The notes under the pieces are model-generated. The model saw only the letters and a list, made by a program, of their open reading frames with translations, did no database searches and was not told the origin of the DNA. A stretch of DNA of 64,000 nucleotides from Kribbella caucasensis (GTDB lineage Bacteria > Actinomycetota > Actinomycetes > Propionibacteriales > Kribbellaceae): assembly GCF_004361855.1 (NCBI RefSeq), contig NZ_SNWQ01000024.1:40831-104830 (forward strand), in the 5' to 3' direction. This document shows positions 36,728 through 46,606 of the stretch, one piece after another; within the stretch, counting starts at the first letter, position 1, and each line of letters opens with the position of its first letter. Made by a program: the position numbers and the translations under genes.

Positions 36728-39700
36728 ATGGCCACCAGCTCATTGCGGGGCTGGCAGGGCGGGCTCCAGGAGGCTCTCGCGGCGCGCCTTGGTGAGGCGC
36801 GTGCCATGACGACAGTGGTTCGGTACGGCCGGGCGTTCCCCGAGGGGTTTCACGCAACGCACCCACCCGCGCTCGCCTGCGCCTGGGTGGCGGCGCTGGA
36901 GGAGTACTCCGGGGTCAACGAGCCGTTGTTGCGACTGGTGGTGCCGGATCAGCTGGCCGCCGAACAGCTTGACCTGGATCTGGACGACGGCACCCGGTTG
37001 GTGCTGTTCTGGCCGAGCCCGGCGCCGGCGTTGCTGGCGGACGTGTTCCCGGTGCTGGAGAACCTGGCCCTGCGGATCGCGGGGCACGAGGCATACGAGG
37101 TCCGCCCTGCCGGGCACGCAGCGGTCCGGGCCGAGCAGTTCACCCTGCTGCCGCGTGACGTGGCGGCGCTCAAGCTCGACCCAGCGGTCCGCAACGAAGT
37201 GGCGGACGCCTTTGCTGCGGTGTGGTCGGGGCTCGCCGAGAACGACGCCTTCAACCAGCTGGTTCTGCGGGCAGGGCTGTCCTGGCGCGAGGTGATGGTG
37301 TTGCGGGCCGGCTTCGCCTACCTCCGGCAGGCGGGCCTCGCCTTCAGCCAGAGCTACGTCGAGCGGACGCTTTTGACCCACAAGCGGGTGACCCGACTCC
37401 TGGTGGAACTCTTCCACGCCCGACTGGACCCGGCGTACGCCGGCAGCACCAGGGAGGCAGAGGCGCTGGCCGAGGTCGAGGGGGCGCTGGCGACGGTGGA
37501 GAACCTGTCGGAGGATCGGCTACTGCGCGCGCTGGTGGAGCTGGTCTGCGCGGTTCTCCGTACCAACTACTACCAGCGCAACGAAGGCGACGCTCCGAAG
37601 CCGTACCTCGTGCTCAAGCTGGACTCGACCGCCCTCTCGTTCCTGCCCGCGCCGAGGCCGATGGTGGAGACGTTCGTCTACTCCACGCGGATGGAGGGCC
37701 TCCACCTGCGCACGGCGACCGTGGCGCGGGGCGGGCTGCGCTGGTCGGACCGGACCGAGGACTATCGCACCGAGGTGCTGGGCCTGATGAAGGCGCAGCG
37801 GGTGAAGAACGCGGTGATCGTTCCGCACGGCGCGAAGGGCGCGTTCGTGCTCAAACGGCCGCCCGCCGCAACGCATGCCGAGACGATGCGACAGGAGGCG
37901 CGTTCGGCGTACGAGACGTTCGTCCGTGGGCTGCTCGATGTCACCGACAACCGCGTCGAAGGGACGGTGGTCCCGCCGCCGCAGGTGCGCTGCCGCGACG
38001 ACGCCGACACGTATCTGGTGGTGGCCGCCGACAAGGGCACCGCGACGATGTCGGATTTCGCGAACGAGATCGCCGAGGAGTACGGGTACTGGCTGGGCGA
38101 CGCGTTCGCCTCCGGCGGTGCGACCGGGTACGACCACAAAGCCCTCGGCGTGACAGCGCGAGGCGCGTGGGAGTCGCTCCGACGGCACCTCGGCGAGCTC
38201 GGGCTCGACCCGGCGAAGGACGAGATCACGGTGGTGGGCATCGGTGACATGTCCGGCGACGTGTTCGGCAACGCGATGCTCCTCTCGAACCGGATCCGGC
38301 TCAAGGCGGCGTTCGATCACCGGCATGTCTTCCTCGACCCCGATCCCGACCCTCATGCGTCGTACGCCGAACGGGAGCGACTGTTCCGGCTGCCCGGATC
38401 GTCCTGGGCCGACTACCGGCCCGAGCTGATCTCCGCAGGCGGCGGGGTGTTCTCACGGACAGCGAAATCCGTGCCCCTGTCGCCACAGATGTGCGCCCTC
38501 TTGGACCTGACAACGAACCACGTTCCGGCCGACGAACTGATCCGCGCGGTACTGCGGTCCCGCGTGGATCTGTTGTTCAACGGCGGCATCGGCAGTTACG
38601 TCAAAGCGTCGACGGAGTCGCATGCCGACGCCGGCGATCGCGCCAACGACACGGTCCGGGTGGACGCGCGCGAGCTGCGGGCCCGGGTGGTGGTCGAGGG
38701 TGGCAATCTCGGCGTGACCCAACGCGGCCGGGTGGAGTACGCCCTGGCCGGCGGGCTCATCAACACCGACTTCATCGACAACTCGGCCGGTGTCGACACC
38801 TCCGACCGCGAGGTCAATCTCAAGATCCTGCTCGACGCCGCGGTCAAGGGCAGACGGCTGTCCCGGGAGCGGCGCGACGAACTGCTCCGCCAGGTCGCAC
38901 CACAGGTCGTCGAGCAGGTCCTCGCGAACAACGCCGCTCAAGCCCAGGCGATCAGTGTCAGCCACTCGCTCGGCGCGGCCTGGCTGGACAAGCAAGTGGA
39001 AGTCATCCGGTTCGCCGAGGAAGCCGGCGTGCTGGAGCGCGCGCTCGAGTCGCTGCCTGATGAAGAGGCGGTCGCCCAACGACAGGCGGCCGGCCTCGGA
39101 CTCACCCGCCCCGAGATCGCCGTACTGCTTGCCGTCAGCAAGGACATGGTCACCGACTACCTGATCGGATCGGGAGTACCGGACGACGCGTACGTCGGCT
39201 CCGCGGCCCTTGCGCGGTACCTCCCGCGGACGCTGCGAGCCGAGTTCAACGATCTCCTGCCCCGGCATCCCCTGCACCGCGAGATCGCCAGCAGCATGCT
39301 CGCCAACGAGGTGTTCAACCGGATGGGCTCCGGGGCACTGCTGCGAGTTCAGGAGCTCACCGGCCGGGATCGGGAGGACCTCGTCCTCGTGTATGTCGCC
39401 GCGCGTGACGTGTTCGCCCTTCCGGCTGTCTGGGCGGAGATCGACCGCCTCGACGTCGCCCGGCACGCACGCCTGCAGACTCGGCTGCTGGGCGAGACCA
39501 GACGCATCGTCGAAAGCGCGTCCCGCTGGTTCCTGAGGCACGGGCACGCCGTGGACCCAGCGATCGAGGTGGCCCGCCTTCGCCCCGGTATCGACAAGCT
39601 GAGCGGCTGCCTCGACGAGTTGATGCCCCCGCTCACCCGGCGTCGGCTCGATGAGCGGATCGCCGAGCTGGTCGCGGACGGTACGCCGCCTGAGCTGGCC

Positions 39701-40150
39701 CGTGCCGTCTGCCTCCTGGAACCACTCACTCTGACCTTGGGCGTGGTGGAGGCCACTGAAGCCAGCGGCGCCGACCTGACCTTCCTGACCGGCATCTTCG
39801 CGCTGGTCGGCGAGGAACTCCAGATCGACTGGCTGCGCGAACAGGCCGCCGAACGGCCCACCGACGACCACTGGTCGATCCTGGCCAGGGTGGCCTTCGG
39901 CGACGACCTCGTCATCGAACAACAACGCCTGGCGCTCGCGATCCTCCGCGAAGTAGGCGCCGCCGAGTCACCAGAGGACGCGGTCGCGGCCTGGCTTCAG
40001 CCCCGTCAGCGGCGGATCGCGCTGCTGGAGCACACGTTGCAGCAGTTGCGCGCGGCGGCCGAGGTCGACGTCGCCATGCTCGCCGTCGCGCTCGAGGGTC
40101 TGCGCAGTCTTCAAGGCGCAGACCCCGGCGCGGGCGCCCGCTCCAGCTAA
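36728..40150 (+). CDS. gdh: NAD-specific glutamate dehydrogenase, large type lacking the N-terminal domain
   Basis: 1140 residues, versus about 1600 for the usual GDH180 class. It begins near the RYGRAFPEGF segment that in full-length proteins lies some 450 residues in, so the ACT-like regulatory N-terminus is missing. The catalytic part is intact: RGGLRWSDRTEDYRTEVLGL near 333, MKAQRVKNAVIVPHGAKGAF, DKGTATMSDFAN, VVGIGDMSGDVFGNAMLLS and GANLG-type VVEGGNLGVTQRGRVEYA. Oxidises glutamate to 2-oxoglutarate and ammonia with NAD. The divergent aconitase-X gene ends the upstream space after 76 bases, so no hidden N-terminus exists. Its stop overlaps the convergent carboxylase stop. Confidence 0.9.
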   Translation: MATSSLRGWQGGLQEALAARLGEARAMTTVVRYGRAFPEGFHATHPPALACAWVAALEEYSGVNEPLLRLVVPDQLAAEQLDLDLDDGTRLVLFWPSPAPALLADVFPVLENLALRIAGHEAYEVRPAGHAAVRAEQFTLLPRDVAALKLDPAVRNEVADAFAAVWSGLAENDAFNQLVLRAGLSWREVMVLRAGFAYLRQAGLAFSQSYVERTLLTHKRVTRLLVELFHARLDPAYAGSTREAEALAEVEGALATVENLSEDRLLRALVELVCAVLRTNYYQRNEGDAPKPYLVLKLDSTALSFLPAPRPMVETFVYSTRMEGLHLRTATVARGGLRWSDRTEDYRTEVLGLMKAQRVKNAVIVPHGAKGAFVLKRPPAATHAETMRQEARSAYETFVRGLLDVTDNRVEGTVVPPPQVRCRDDADTYLVVAADKGTATMSDFANEIAEEYGYWLGDAFASGGATGYDHKALGVTARGAWESLRRHLGELGLDPAKDEITVVGIGDMSGDVFGNAMLLSNRIRLKAAFDHRHVFLDPDPDPHASYAERERLFRLPGSSWADYRPELISAGGGVFSRTAKSVPLSPQMCALLDLTTNHVPADELIRAVLRSRVDLLFNGGIGSYVKASTESHADAGDRANDTVRVDARELRARVVVEGGNLGVTQRGRVEYALAGGLINTDFIDNSAGVDTSDREVNLKILLDAAVKGRRLSRERRDELLRQVAPQVVEQVLANNAAQAQAISVSHSLGAAWLDKQVEVIRFAEEAGVLERALESLPDEEAVAQRQAAGLGLTRPEIAVLLAVSKDMVTDYLIGSGVPDDAYVGSAALARYLPRTLRAEFNDLLPRHPLHREIASSMLANEVFNRMGSGALLRVQELTGRDREDLVLVYVAARDVFALPAVWAEIDRLDVARHARLQTRLLGETRRIVESASRWFLRHGHAVDPAIEVARLRPGIDKLSGCLDELMPPLTRRRLDERIAELVADGTPPELARAVCLLEPLTLTLGVVEATEASGADLTFLTGIFALVGEELQIDWLREQAAERPTDDHWSILARVAFGDDLVIEQQRLALAILREVGAAESPEDAVAAWLQPRQRRIALLEHTLQQLRAAAEVDVAMLAVALEGLRSLQGADPGAGARSS

Positions 40151-43100
40151 CTCGTCGGCAGGCCTCGCTCGATTGCGGCGATGAGTTGGGGGCGTAGTTC
40201 CTCCGGGCGGATGACCGCGTCGACCGAACCGACCTGGACGGCGCGCTGGATGCTGTGCACCCGGTCGAACTCGGCCGCGACCTCGCCCAGCTTCTCGGCG
40301 CGGACAGCCGAGCGGACCTCGGTCAGCTCGGTCGCCAGCGCGGCCCGCTCGGCGCCGGCCGTCTCGGCCAGCTTGGCCACGATCGCGGCGACCCGCGGGT
40401 CGGCCGAGGTCCGGGCGTCCACCTCACCGGAGAACACCACGGCCGCCGCCGGCGCACCGCCGATCACCGAGGCGTACGACCCCTCGACCGCGAGCACGGT
40501 CATCCCCGGGTTCAGCGCCTTGGAGAACACGACGAACGCGCCACCGTGGTACCGCGACACCACACAGAACACGATCGGGCCCTTGAAGTTGACGATCGCG
40601 CGGCCGATCTCGGCGCCGTACTCGAGTTGCAGGTTGCGCATCGAGTCGGGTGAACCGTCGAACCCGGACAGGTTCGCGAGCACCACCAGCGGGCGGTTGC
40701 CGCTGGCCGTGTTGATCGCCCGGGCCGCCTTCTTGGACGAGCGCGGGAACAGCGTCCCGGCCGTGTACGTGTCCGGGCCGTCCGTGGGAGGGAATCCGCG
40801 CCGCGGTACCGGCTTCGACTCGATCCCGAGCAAGCAGACCGGCCAGCCACCCAGCCGGGCATCGGTGACGACCGCGGTCTCCGCGTCGGCCATCCCCGCC
40901 CAGCGCTCCAGCATCGGGTGATCGGAGTCGGCGACCGCGCGCATCAGGGTGCGGATGTCGAACGCCTTCTTGCGATCCGGGTTGGTCGCCGCCGAGAAGA
41001 TCTCGCCGACGGTGCGGAACCCGCCGTCCGCCGGGTTGTGCGGGTACGACGTGACGTCGCGGTCATGCGGATCGCTTGTCGCGGCCCGCCTCGGACCGGA
41101 CTCCCCCGGTACGACGTACGTGTGGTCGTAGTGCGCCATCAGCACGTCCCGCGCGCCGGCCAGGTCGGCCGCCCAGTACTGCGCTTGGCCGTTCGGACCC
41201 ATCACCCGGTCGTAGCCGCCGATGCCGTGGTTGTCCTCGGCCGAGACGCCACCGGAGAAGTCCAGCGACTGCTTGCCGGTGAGCACCATCGCGGAGTCCG
41301 GCGTCATCACCAGGATCCCCTTGGTGTGCATCAGCATCGTCGCCTCGGCGTTCCAGTACGGTTGCGCCCCGACATTGATGCCGGCGACAACGACGTTGAT
41401 CTCGCCGCCGTCCTGGGTGAACTCGACGATCCGCTTCAGCGCCTTCGCGACCCAGTCCATGTTCTCGGTACCGGAGTCCATCGAGATCCGGGCGCCCGCG
41501 GACACCGCGAACCACTCGACCGGGACGCGCATCTTCTCGGCCAGGTCCAGCGCCGCGATGATCCGGGCGCACTCGGCCTCCGACACCGCACCGAGCGCCT
41601 TGGTCGGGTCGCCGCTCAGCACCACCCGGGTGACGCCCTCGGGGTGCCGCCGGGTCGGCGTACTGATGACTCCGGCGATCAGGCCGGCCTTGTTCAGGCC
41701 GCGTGGCCGTTCGACGGGCACGAGTACGCCGGCGTCGTTCAGGTCGTGCTCGAAGTACGAACCGCCCGGACCGGCGACCATGCCGGCGACCTCGTACGGG
41801 TAAACCGTGTTCCGGCGGCGCGCGCGCAGCACCTTCTGGGCGTAGTCGTCGAGCGGTTTGAGCAGTTCGGTCGCTGGCCGCTCGACCGCCGCGACCACAC
41901 CCGCGCCAGGCTGGTAGTGGAACCGGCCGACCACCGGGAACGGCGTACCGTTCGACCCGGTCACCCGGCCGGACACGACGACCTCCTCGATCCCGGCGCC
42001 CGCGGTCAGCGGCGCGATGTTGCGCTGCAACGCGGTCAGCTCGGCGACCTGCGCGTCCAGGACCGGCCAGATCGTCACCCAGACGTGGTTCATCTCCAGC
42101 CGGGCGCCGGCCGACCCGCGCGCGGTCCTGGCCCGGCGAATACCCTCCAGGCAGTTCGCGATCGCGCGCTCGACGTGCGGCAGCGAGGTCACCTTGCCCT
42201 CGTCGTCGCGGACCACCGCGAACTGCCGGACCTGCGCCAACGCCACCAGCCGCTCGTCCGCTTCGTTGTCACGGGCAACACAGTGGTACAGCAGCACGTC
42301 CTCGGGCGCGTCCAGCCGGGTGATCCGGAAGTCCCGCAGCCGCCAGAGGTTCAGCCGCCGGCCGACCATCGGGTGCACGCCGCGGACGTTGTCGTCCTCG
42401 ACCACACCCTCGTGAGTCGGCCGGTAGGTGAAGTACGAGACCGGCTGATCGTTGCCGGGTGTAACGGCAATCGCGATCCGCCGTACCCGCTGCATGAAGG
42501 GAATGGATGCGACGACCGACTGCAGCCGCTCAGTCGACAGTGCCGCGGAGTCCGGCGCGTCTGGCCAACTCAGGTAGAGGTCGAGCACCGCCTCGTGGCC
42601 CGGCGGCCGCGCGTCCACCTCAGTGGCGAGATCGCTCACCAGGTCACTACCCGGATCGGCCAGCTCGGCGACCGTGCCGATCGTGGTGATCAGGCGCCTC
42701 GGACGCTCGTCGAGGGTGTAGTCGGCGGTGGTGAAGGCGCGGCCGTGGATCGTGGCGTTGCGCAGGTCGTGCAACTCGTGCTCGAGGTAGTGCCGGCGAA
42801 CCAGCACCTCCAGCATCGGCTCGGTCTCGGCGATGCCGGCCTCGAGCCGCTCAGCCAGGAACCGCACGATCTGCTCGGGAATCGTGGCCAGCGCCTCGAC
42901 CCGCTCGGCGTGGTCGGTAGCGGTCGGGTCTGCGGCCAGCGCGGCCAGTTCGTCGGCCACCCGGGCCAGTACCTCGGAGCGCGCCTGCTCGACCAACGGC
43001 TGGTCGAACCAGCGGAACCGAACACTCCGGGCCAGGTCGCCGATCACCGGGAACCGCAGCTGCGTGGCCAGCACCAGGTGGTCCAGCATCGCGTGTGCGT

Positions 43101-45639
43101 CCTCGTCCAACGGAGCGTCCGGCCGGGGTTCCGCAAGCCAGCGCTGCAGCAGCGAGGTCACCAGTACTACGTCGGGAGCAGTCCGCTGCTGAGCCAGGAA
43201 GATCCGGAACACCGCATCGACCAGCTCGTCGGTACGGTCCAGCTCGGCGACCCCGTAGTACCCGAGCACCCGGCGGAGCCGCTCGGTGAATCCCTCGGGC
43301 AGACCGGCCCGCTCACTGTCGAGGGTCTGCAGGTACTTGTGGAAGTGCTCCTTGGGGCTGTGCACCCGCAGCTCGGTGTTCAGCTCCTCGCCGGCCGGGC
43401 GGTTGCGGCTCAGGTCGGCGAAGTCGGCGAACAACCGCAGTACGACGATCTCCTCGGCGACCGGGGCCTGGTCCAGCTCGGCGCGAGCGGCCAGGTATCC
43501 GGTCAGGGTGCGGTCCTCGTCCCGCGGGTGGATGTCGAACCCGAGCAGCATGCTGCGGAGATCGTCGAGCCCACGGGCAGCGCGTTCGGAGGCAGTCGGG
43601 GCCGCATCCGGCTCGGGCAGGTCGAGCTCGACCCCCGCGGCGGCCTCGGTCTGCGTCGCCTCATCGTCGACCGGCTCCAACCGCAGCAGCGGCGCACCGG
43701 TCTCCACCTGGCTCCCGGTCGACACCGGCAGCTCGCGGACGATCGCCTTGAACGGCGCGTACAGCACCGTCTCCATCTTCATGCTCTCCAGCACGAGCAC
43801 CGGATCGCCCGCCGCCACCTCCGCGCCGGCCTCGACCGGCGTCGCGACGACCAGCGCAGGCGACGGCGCCCGCAGTACGCCGCCCTCGTCCCGGCTGACC
43901 CGGTGGGTCACCCCGTCCACCTCGATCAGGTGCACCGGCCCGTGCGTCGCCATCACCAGCCGGAAACGCCGGCCCGAGACCACCAGCCGCGCGTCGTAGC
44001 CGCCGAGCCGCTCCAATTCGGCGTCCAGGAACTGCAGATCGCCGTTCGAGCCGACGCCGATCCGGTACCGGTGCGGGCCGATGCGGGCGACAGTCACCTG
44101 GTAGGTCGCTCCGCGCAGCTTGAGCGCGATGAGCCGGCCGACCTCGTGCTGCACCTGCGGCCGACCACCCCGAGCCGTCTCGAGCAACCGCTGCCGCTCG
44201 ACCTGTTCGGCCTCCTGGTACGCCTCGATCGCCGCGGCGACCAGGGCGATCCCGGAATGCCGGTACGAGACCAGCCTGCCCTCGGCGCGGACCCGATCGA
44301 TCCAGCCGGTGTCCGCACTTCCGTCGATCACCTCCGGCTGGTCGAGCAGATCCAGTACGAAGCTCTTGTTCGTCGTACCGCCTTCGAGCACGACCGTGGT
44401 GTCGGCGACCGCGCGACGCAACCGGCCGAGCGCCTCATCCCGGGTCCGCCCGTAGGCGATGATCTTGGCGATCATCGAGTCGAAGTCCGCGGGGATGCTG
44501 TCGCCCTCGCTGACCCCGGTGTCGACCCGGACGCCGGGACCGCTGGGAAAGTCCAGTCGCGCTATCCGGCCGGGGGCGGGGGCGAAGTCGCGGTCCGGGT
44601 CCTCCGCGTTCAGGCGGGCCTCGATCGCGTGCCCGATCTCCTGCGGCGGCGCGCCCTCGAGCCGGCCGCCGGCCGCGACGTGCAGCTGGGCCTTGACCAG
44701 GTCGACACCCGTGGTCACCTCGGTGATCGGATGCTCCACCTGCAGCCGGGTGTTCACCTCGAGGAACGCGAACAGCTTGTCCGCGGGGTGGTACAGGAAC
44801 TCCACCGTGCCGGCGCCGCTGTAGCCCACCGCCAGTGCGAGCCGCTCGGCCGACGCCTTCAGCTCGGCGGCCTGCTCGGGTTCGAGGACCGGCGACGCGG
44901 ACTCCTCGATCACCTTCTGGTTGCGCCGCTGCACCGAGCAGTCGCGCACGCCTAGCGCCCAGGCGGTTCCCTGCCCGTCGGCGATCACCTGTACTTCGAC
45001 GTGCCGCGCGCCGGTGACCAGCCGTTCGAGGAACACCACACCGCTGCCGAACGCCCGCTCGGCCTCGTCCCGGGTGCGCTGGTACGCCTCGGCCAGCTCG
45101 TCGTCGCTCCCGATCACCCGGATGCCCCGGCCGCCACCGCCCGCGGTCGCCTTGAGCATCACCGGGTAGCCGATCTCACGCGCCTTGGCCTGCGCCTGCT
45201 CCAGCGTGTCCACAGGACCACGGCTCCACGGCGCGACTGGTACGCCGACCTCCTCGGCGATCACCTTCGAGCCGATCTTGTCGCCGAGTTTGCGCATCGC
45301 CTCCGGGCTCGGCCCGATGAACGTCACGCCGATCCGCTCACACAGCTCCGCGAACGCCGGATCCTCGGCGACGAACCCCCAGCCGACCCAGACCGCGTCC
45401 GCCTTCGTCTCGGTCAGCGCCCGCTCGAGCTTCGCGTGGTCCAGGTACGGCCGGTCGGCTGCCGGACCCAGCGGATAGGCCAGGTCGGCCTCCCGCACGA
45501 ACGTCGCGGTGCGCTCCGCGTCCGTGTACAGCGCCACGGTCTCGACCCGGCTCCCCCGCTCCGCGTTGAGCTCACGGACCGCGTTGATCAGCCGCATGGC
45601 GGCCTCTCCCCGGTTGACGATAGCGATGCGTTCGAACAC
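40147..45639 (-). CDS. Single-chain biotin-dependent acyl-CoA carboxylase (BC-BCCP-CT fusion)
   Basis: 1830 residues carrying all three carboxylase functions. Biotin carboxylase at 1-450 (MFERIAIVNRGEAA, GGGGRGIRV, FLEVNTRLQVEHPITE), a BCCP domain with biotinyl lysine K621 in LESMKMETV, a central region (about 690-1230), and a carboxyltransferase at about 1290-1825 (GLNKAGLIAGVI, GARISMDSGTENMDW, GGVSAEDNHGIGGYDRVMGP, SRYHGGAFVVFSKALNPGM). This is the layout of eukaryotic acetyl-CoA carboxylases; actinomycetes usually use separate subunits. GTG start with AGGAG upstream. Acetyl- or propionyl-CoA is the likely substrate. The stop codon overlaps that of the convergent dehydrogenase gene. Confidence 0.88.
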   Translation of the reverse strand: MFERIAIVNRGEAAMRLINAVRELNAERGSRVETVALYTDAERTATFVREADLAYPLGPAADRPYLDHAKLERALTETKADAVWVGWGFVAEDPAFAELCERIGVTFIGPSPEAMRKLGDKIGSKVIAEEVGVPVAPWSRGPVDTLEQAQAKAREIGYPVMLKATAGGGGRGIRVIGSDDELAEAYQRTRDEAERAFGSGVVFLERLVTGARHVEVQVIADGQGTAWALGVRDCSVQRRNQKVIEESASPVLEPEQAAELKASAERLALAVGYSGAGTVEFLYHPADKLFAFLEVNTRLQVEHPITEVTTGVDLVKAQLHVAAGGRLEGAPPQEIGHAIEARLNAEDPDRDFAPAPGRIARLDFPSGPGVRVDTGVSEGDSIPADFDSMIAKIIAYGRTRDEALGRLRRAVADTTVVLEGGTTNKSFVLDLLDQPEVIDGSADTGWIDRVRAEGRLVSYRHSGIALVAAAIEAYQEAEQVERQRLLETARGGRPQVQHEVGRLIALKLRGATYQVTVARIGPHRYRIGVGSNGDLQFLDAELERLGGYDARLVVSGRRFRLVMATHGPVHLIEVDGVTHRVSRDEGGVLRAPSPALVVATPVEAGAEVAAGDPVLVLESMKMETVLYAPFKAIVRELPVSTGSQVETGAPLLRLEPVDDEATQTEAAAGVELDLPEPDAAPTASERAARGLDDLRSMLLGFDIHPRDEDRTLTGYLAARAELDQAPVAEEIVVLRLFADFADLSRNRPAGEELNTELRVHSPKEHFHKYLQTLDSERAGLPEGFTERLRRVLGYYGVAELDRTDELVDAVFRIFLAQQRTAPDVVLVTSLLQRWLAEPRPDAPLDEDAHAMLDHLVLATQLRFPVIGDLARSVRFRWFDQPLVEQARSEVLARVADELAALAADPTATDHAERVEALATIPEQIVRFLAERLEAGIAETEPMLEVLVRRHYLEHELHDLRNATIHGRAFTTADYTLDERPRRLITTIGTVAELADPGSDLVSDLATEVDARPPGHEAVLDLYLSWPDAPDSAALSTERLQSVVASIPFMQRVRRIAIAVTPGNDQPVSYFTYRPTHEGVVEDDNVRGVHPMVGRRLNLWRLRDFRITRLDAPEDVLLYHCVARDNEADERLVALAQVRQFAVVRDDEGKVTSLPHVERAIANCLEGIRRARTARGSAGARLEMNHVWVTIWPVLDAQVAELTALQRNIAPLTAGAGIEEVVVSGRVTGSNGTPFPVVGRFHYQPGAGVVAAVERPATELLKPLDDYAQKVLRARRRNTVYPYEVAGMVAGPGGSYFEHDLNDAGVLVPVERPRGLNKAGLIAGVISTPTRRHPEGVTRVVLSGDPTKALGAVSEAECARIIAALDLAEKMRVPVEWFAVSAGARISMDSGTENMDWVAKALKRIVEFTQDGGEINVVVAGINVGAQPYWNAEATMLMHTKGILVMTPDSAMVLTGKQSLDFSGGVSAEDNHGIGGYDRVMGPNGQAQYWAADLAGARDVLMAHYDHTYVVPGESGPRRAATSDPHDRDVTSYPHNPADGGFRTVGEIFSAATNPDRKKAFDIRTLMRAVADSDHPMLERWAGMADAETAVVTDARLGGWPVCLLGIESKPVPRRGFPPTDGPDTYTAGTLFPRSSKKAARAINTASGNRPLVVLANLSGFDGSPDSMRNLQLEYGAEIGRAIVNFKGPIVFCVVSRYHGGAFVVFSKALNPGMTVLAVEGSYASVIGGAPAAAVVFSGEVDARTSADPRVAAIVAKLAETAGAERAALATELTEVRSAVRAEKLGEVAAEFDRVHSIQRAVQVGSVDAVIRPEELRPQLIAAIERGLPTS

Positions 45640-45733
45640 CGGGCGGGTCTCCTGTCGTCGGGGGGCTACTGCTAGGCCACACGATCCCAGGCCCCGGCCG
45701 TTACCGTCGAGTCGGGGGGCGGGGAAACCCTGA

Positions 45734-46084
45734 TCACGCCATGGCCCGGATCGGTGCGACGCGCCGGCCGCGGATCACGAGCCAGAGCGCAAGCAGGAAC
45801 TCACCGATGAAGGTGTACGTCGAGATCTCGCTCCAAGGACCCAGATCGGCCAGGTAACCAAGACCCGCGACGGCGAGCAGGACACCCAGAACCCTGGGGA
45901 CGTATCCCGATCGGTACGCCAGATACCCGATGACCAGCAGGTGACAGCCGAACAGGCCAAGACCGAGGCCCCACAGATCGGTGAACGCGTCGATCTCCAA
46001 TAGCACCTGTTCATCCGGGCCAGTGCCGAGCAGGCGAAGTGCTTCGAGAAGCCGGCCGAGGGCGACCAGGAAGACACCTGACAT
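45734..46084 (-). pseudogene. 3' fragment of a DUF4386 membrane protein gene
   Basis: Encodes about 116 residues with three or four hydrophobic helices and the DUF4386 C-terminal signature (LFGCHLLVIGYLAYRSGYVP then RVLGVLLAVAGLGYLAD). DUF4386 proteins are about 220-240 residues, so the first half is missing. Recognisable protein ends at about 46080, exactly where a TetR C-terminal domain begins on the other strand. The ATG at 46084 lies at that junction and has no ribosome binding site, so expression is doubtful. Confidence 0.75.
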
Positions 46085-46571
46085 CGTCTTCAGCGAGATC
46101 GACCTGCCGTCGGTCGGCGGCGACTGGCGCTCGGAGCTGACCAAGCGGGCCGACTCCGCCCGTCGCGTGCTGGCCCGCCACCCCTGGGCGATCGGGCTGC
46201 TCGAAACCCGAACCAGCCCCGGCCCGGCGACCCTTCGACACCATGACGCGGTCCTCGGCACCTTGCGTACGGCGGGGTTCTCTGTGCAGCTGACCGCCCA
46301 CGCCTACGCCCTGCTCGACAGCTACGTGTACGGGTTCGCACTGCAGGAGACCTCGCTCCCCTTCGACGGACCCGACACGGTCGCCGACGTCGCCGAACCG
46401 ATGATGGCGCCGTTCTCCACCGGCGAGTACCCGTATCTCGTCGAGCTGGCCACGGAGCACGTCCTCCAGCCCGGCTACGACTTCGGCGACGAGTTCGAGT
46501 TCGGCCTCAACCTCATCCTCGATGCCCTTGCCAACGAAATCCCCGTTCAGCCAAGAGTCACCGAGCTGTGA
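46080..46571 (+). pseudogene. 3' fragment of a TetR-family regulator gene (C-terminal domain only)
   Basis: From base 46080 the plus strand encodes DIVFSEIDLPS, then LARHPWAIGLLETRTSPGPA and AYALLDSYVYGFALQE, the tetracycline-repressor-like C-terminal ligand domain, ending normally at 46571. The DNA-binding N-terminus (about 65 residues) is absent; upstream the frame reads only antisense DUF4386. Both genes lost their 5' halves at the same point, so this is a deletion scar rather than a sequencing artefact of one gene. Confidence 0.75.
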
Positions 46572-46594
46572 CCCTTTGGAGGGACTTGCGCCCT

Positions 46595-46600
46595 TAACCT
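46595..46600 (+). promoter_or_regulatory. -10 element for a probable leaderless penicillin-binding protein mRNA
   Basis: TAACCT ends 6 bases before the GTG at 46607, the leaderless spacing seen elsewhere in this window. No ribosome binding site lies at a useful distance from the GTG. Confidence 0.5.
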
Positions 46601-46606
46601 GGAAAG

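Noticed and set aside
40918..44955. 1345-codon plus-strand frame opposite the carboxylase gene
   Set aside because: Shadow of the carboxylase codons; His/Asp/Arg-rich low-complexity translation with no recognisable fold.
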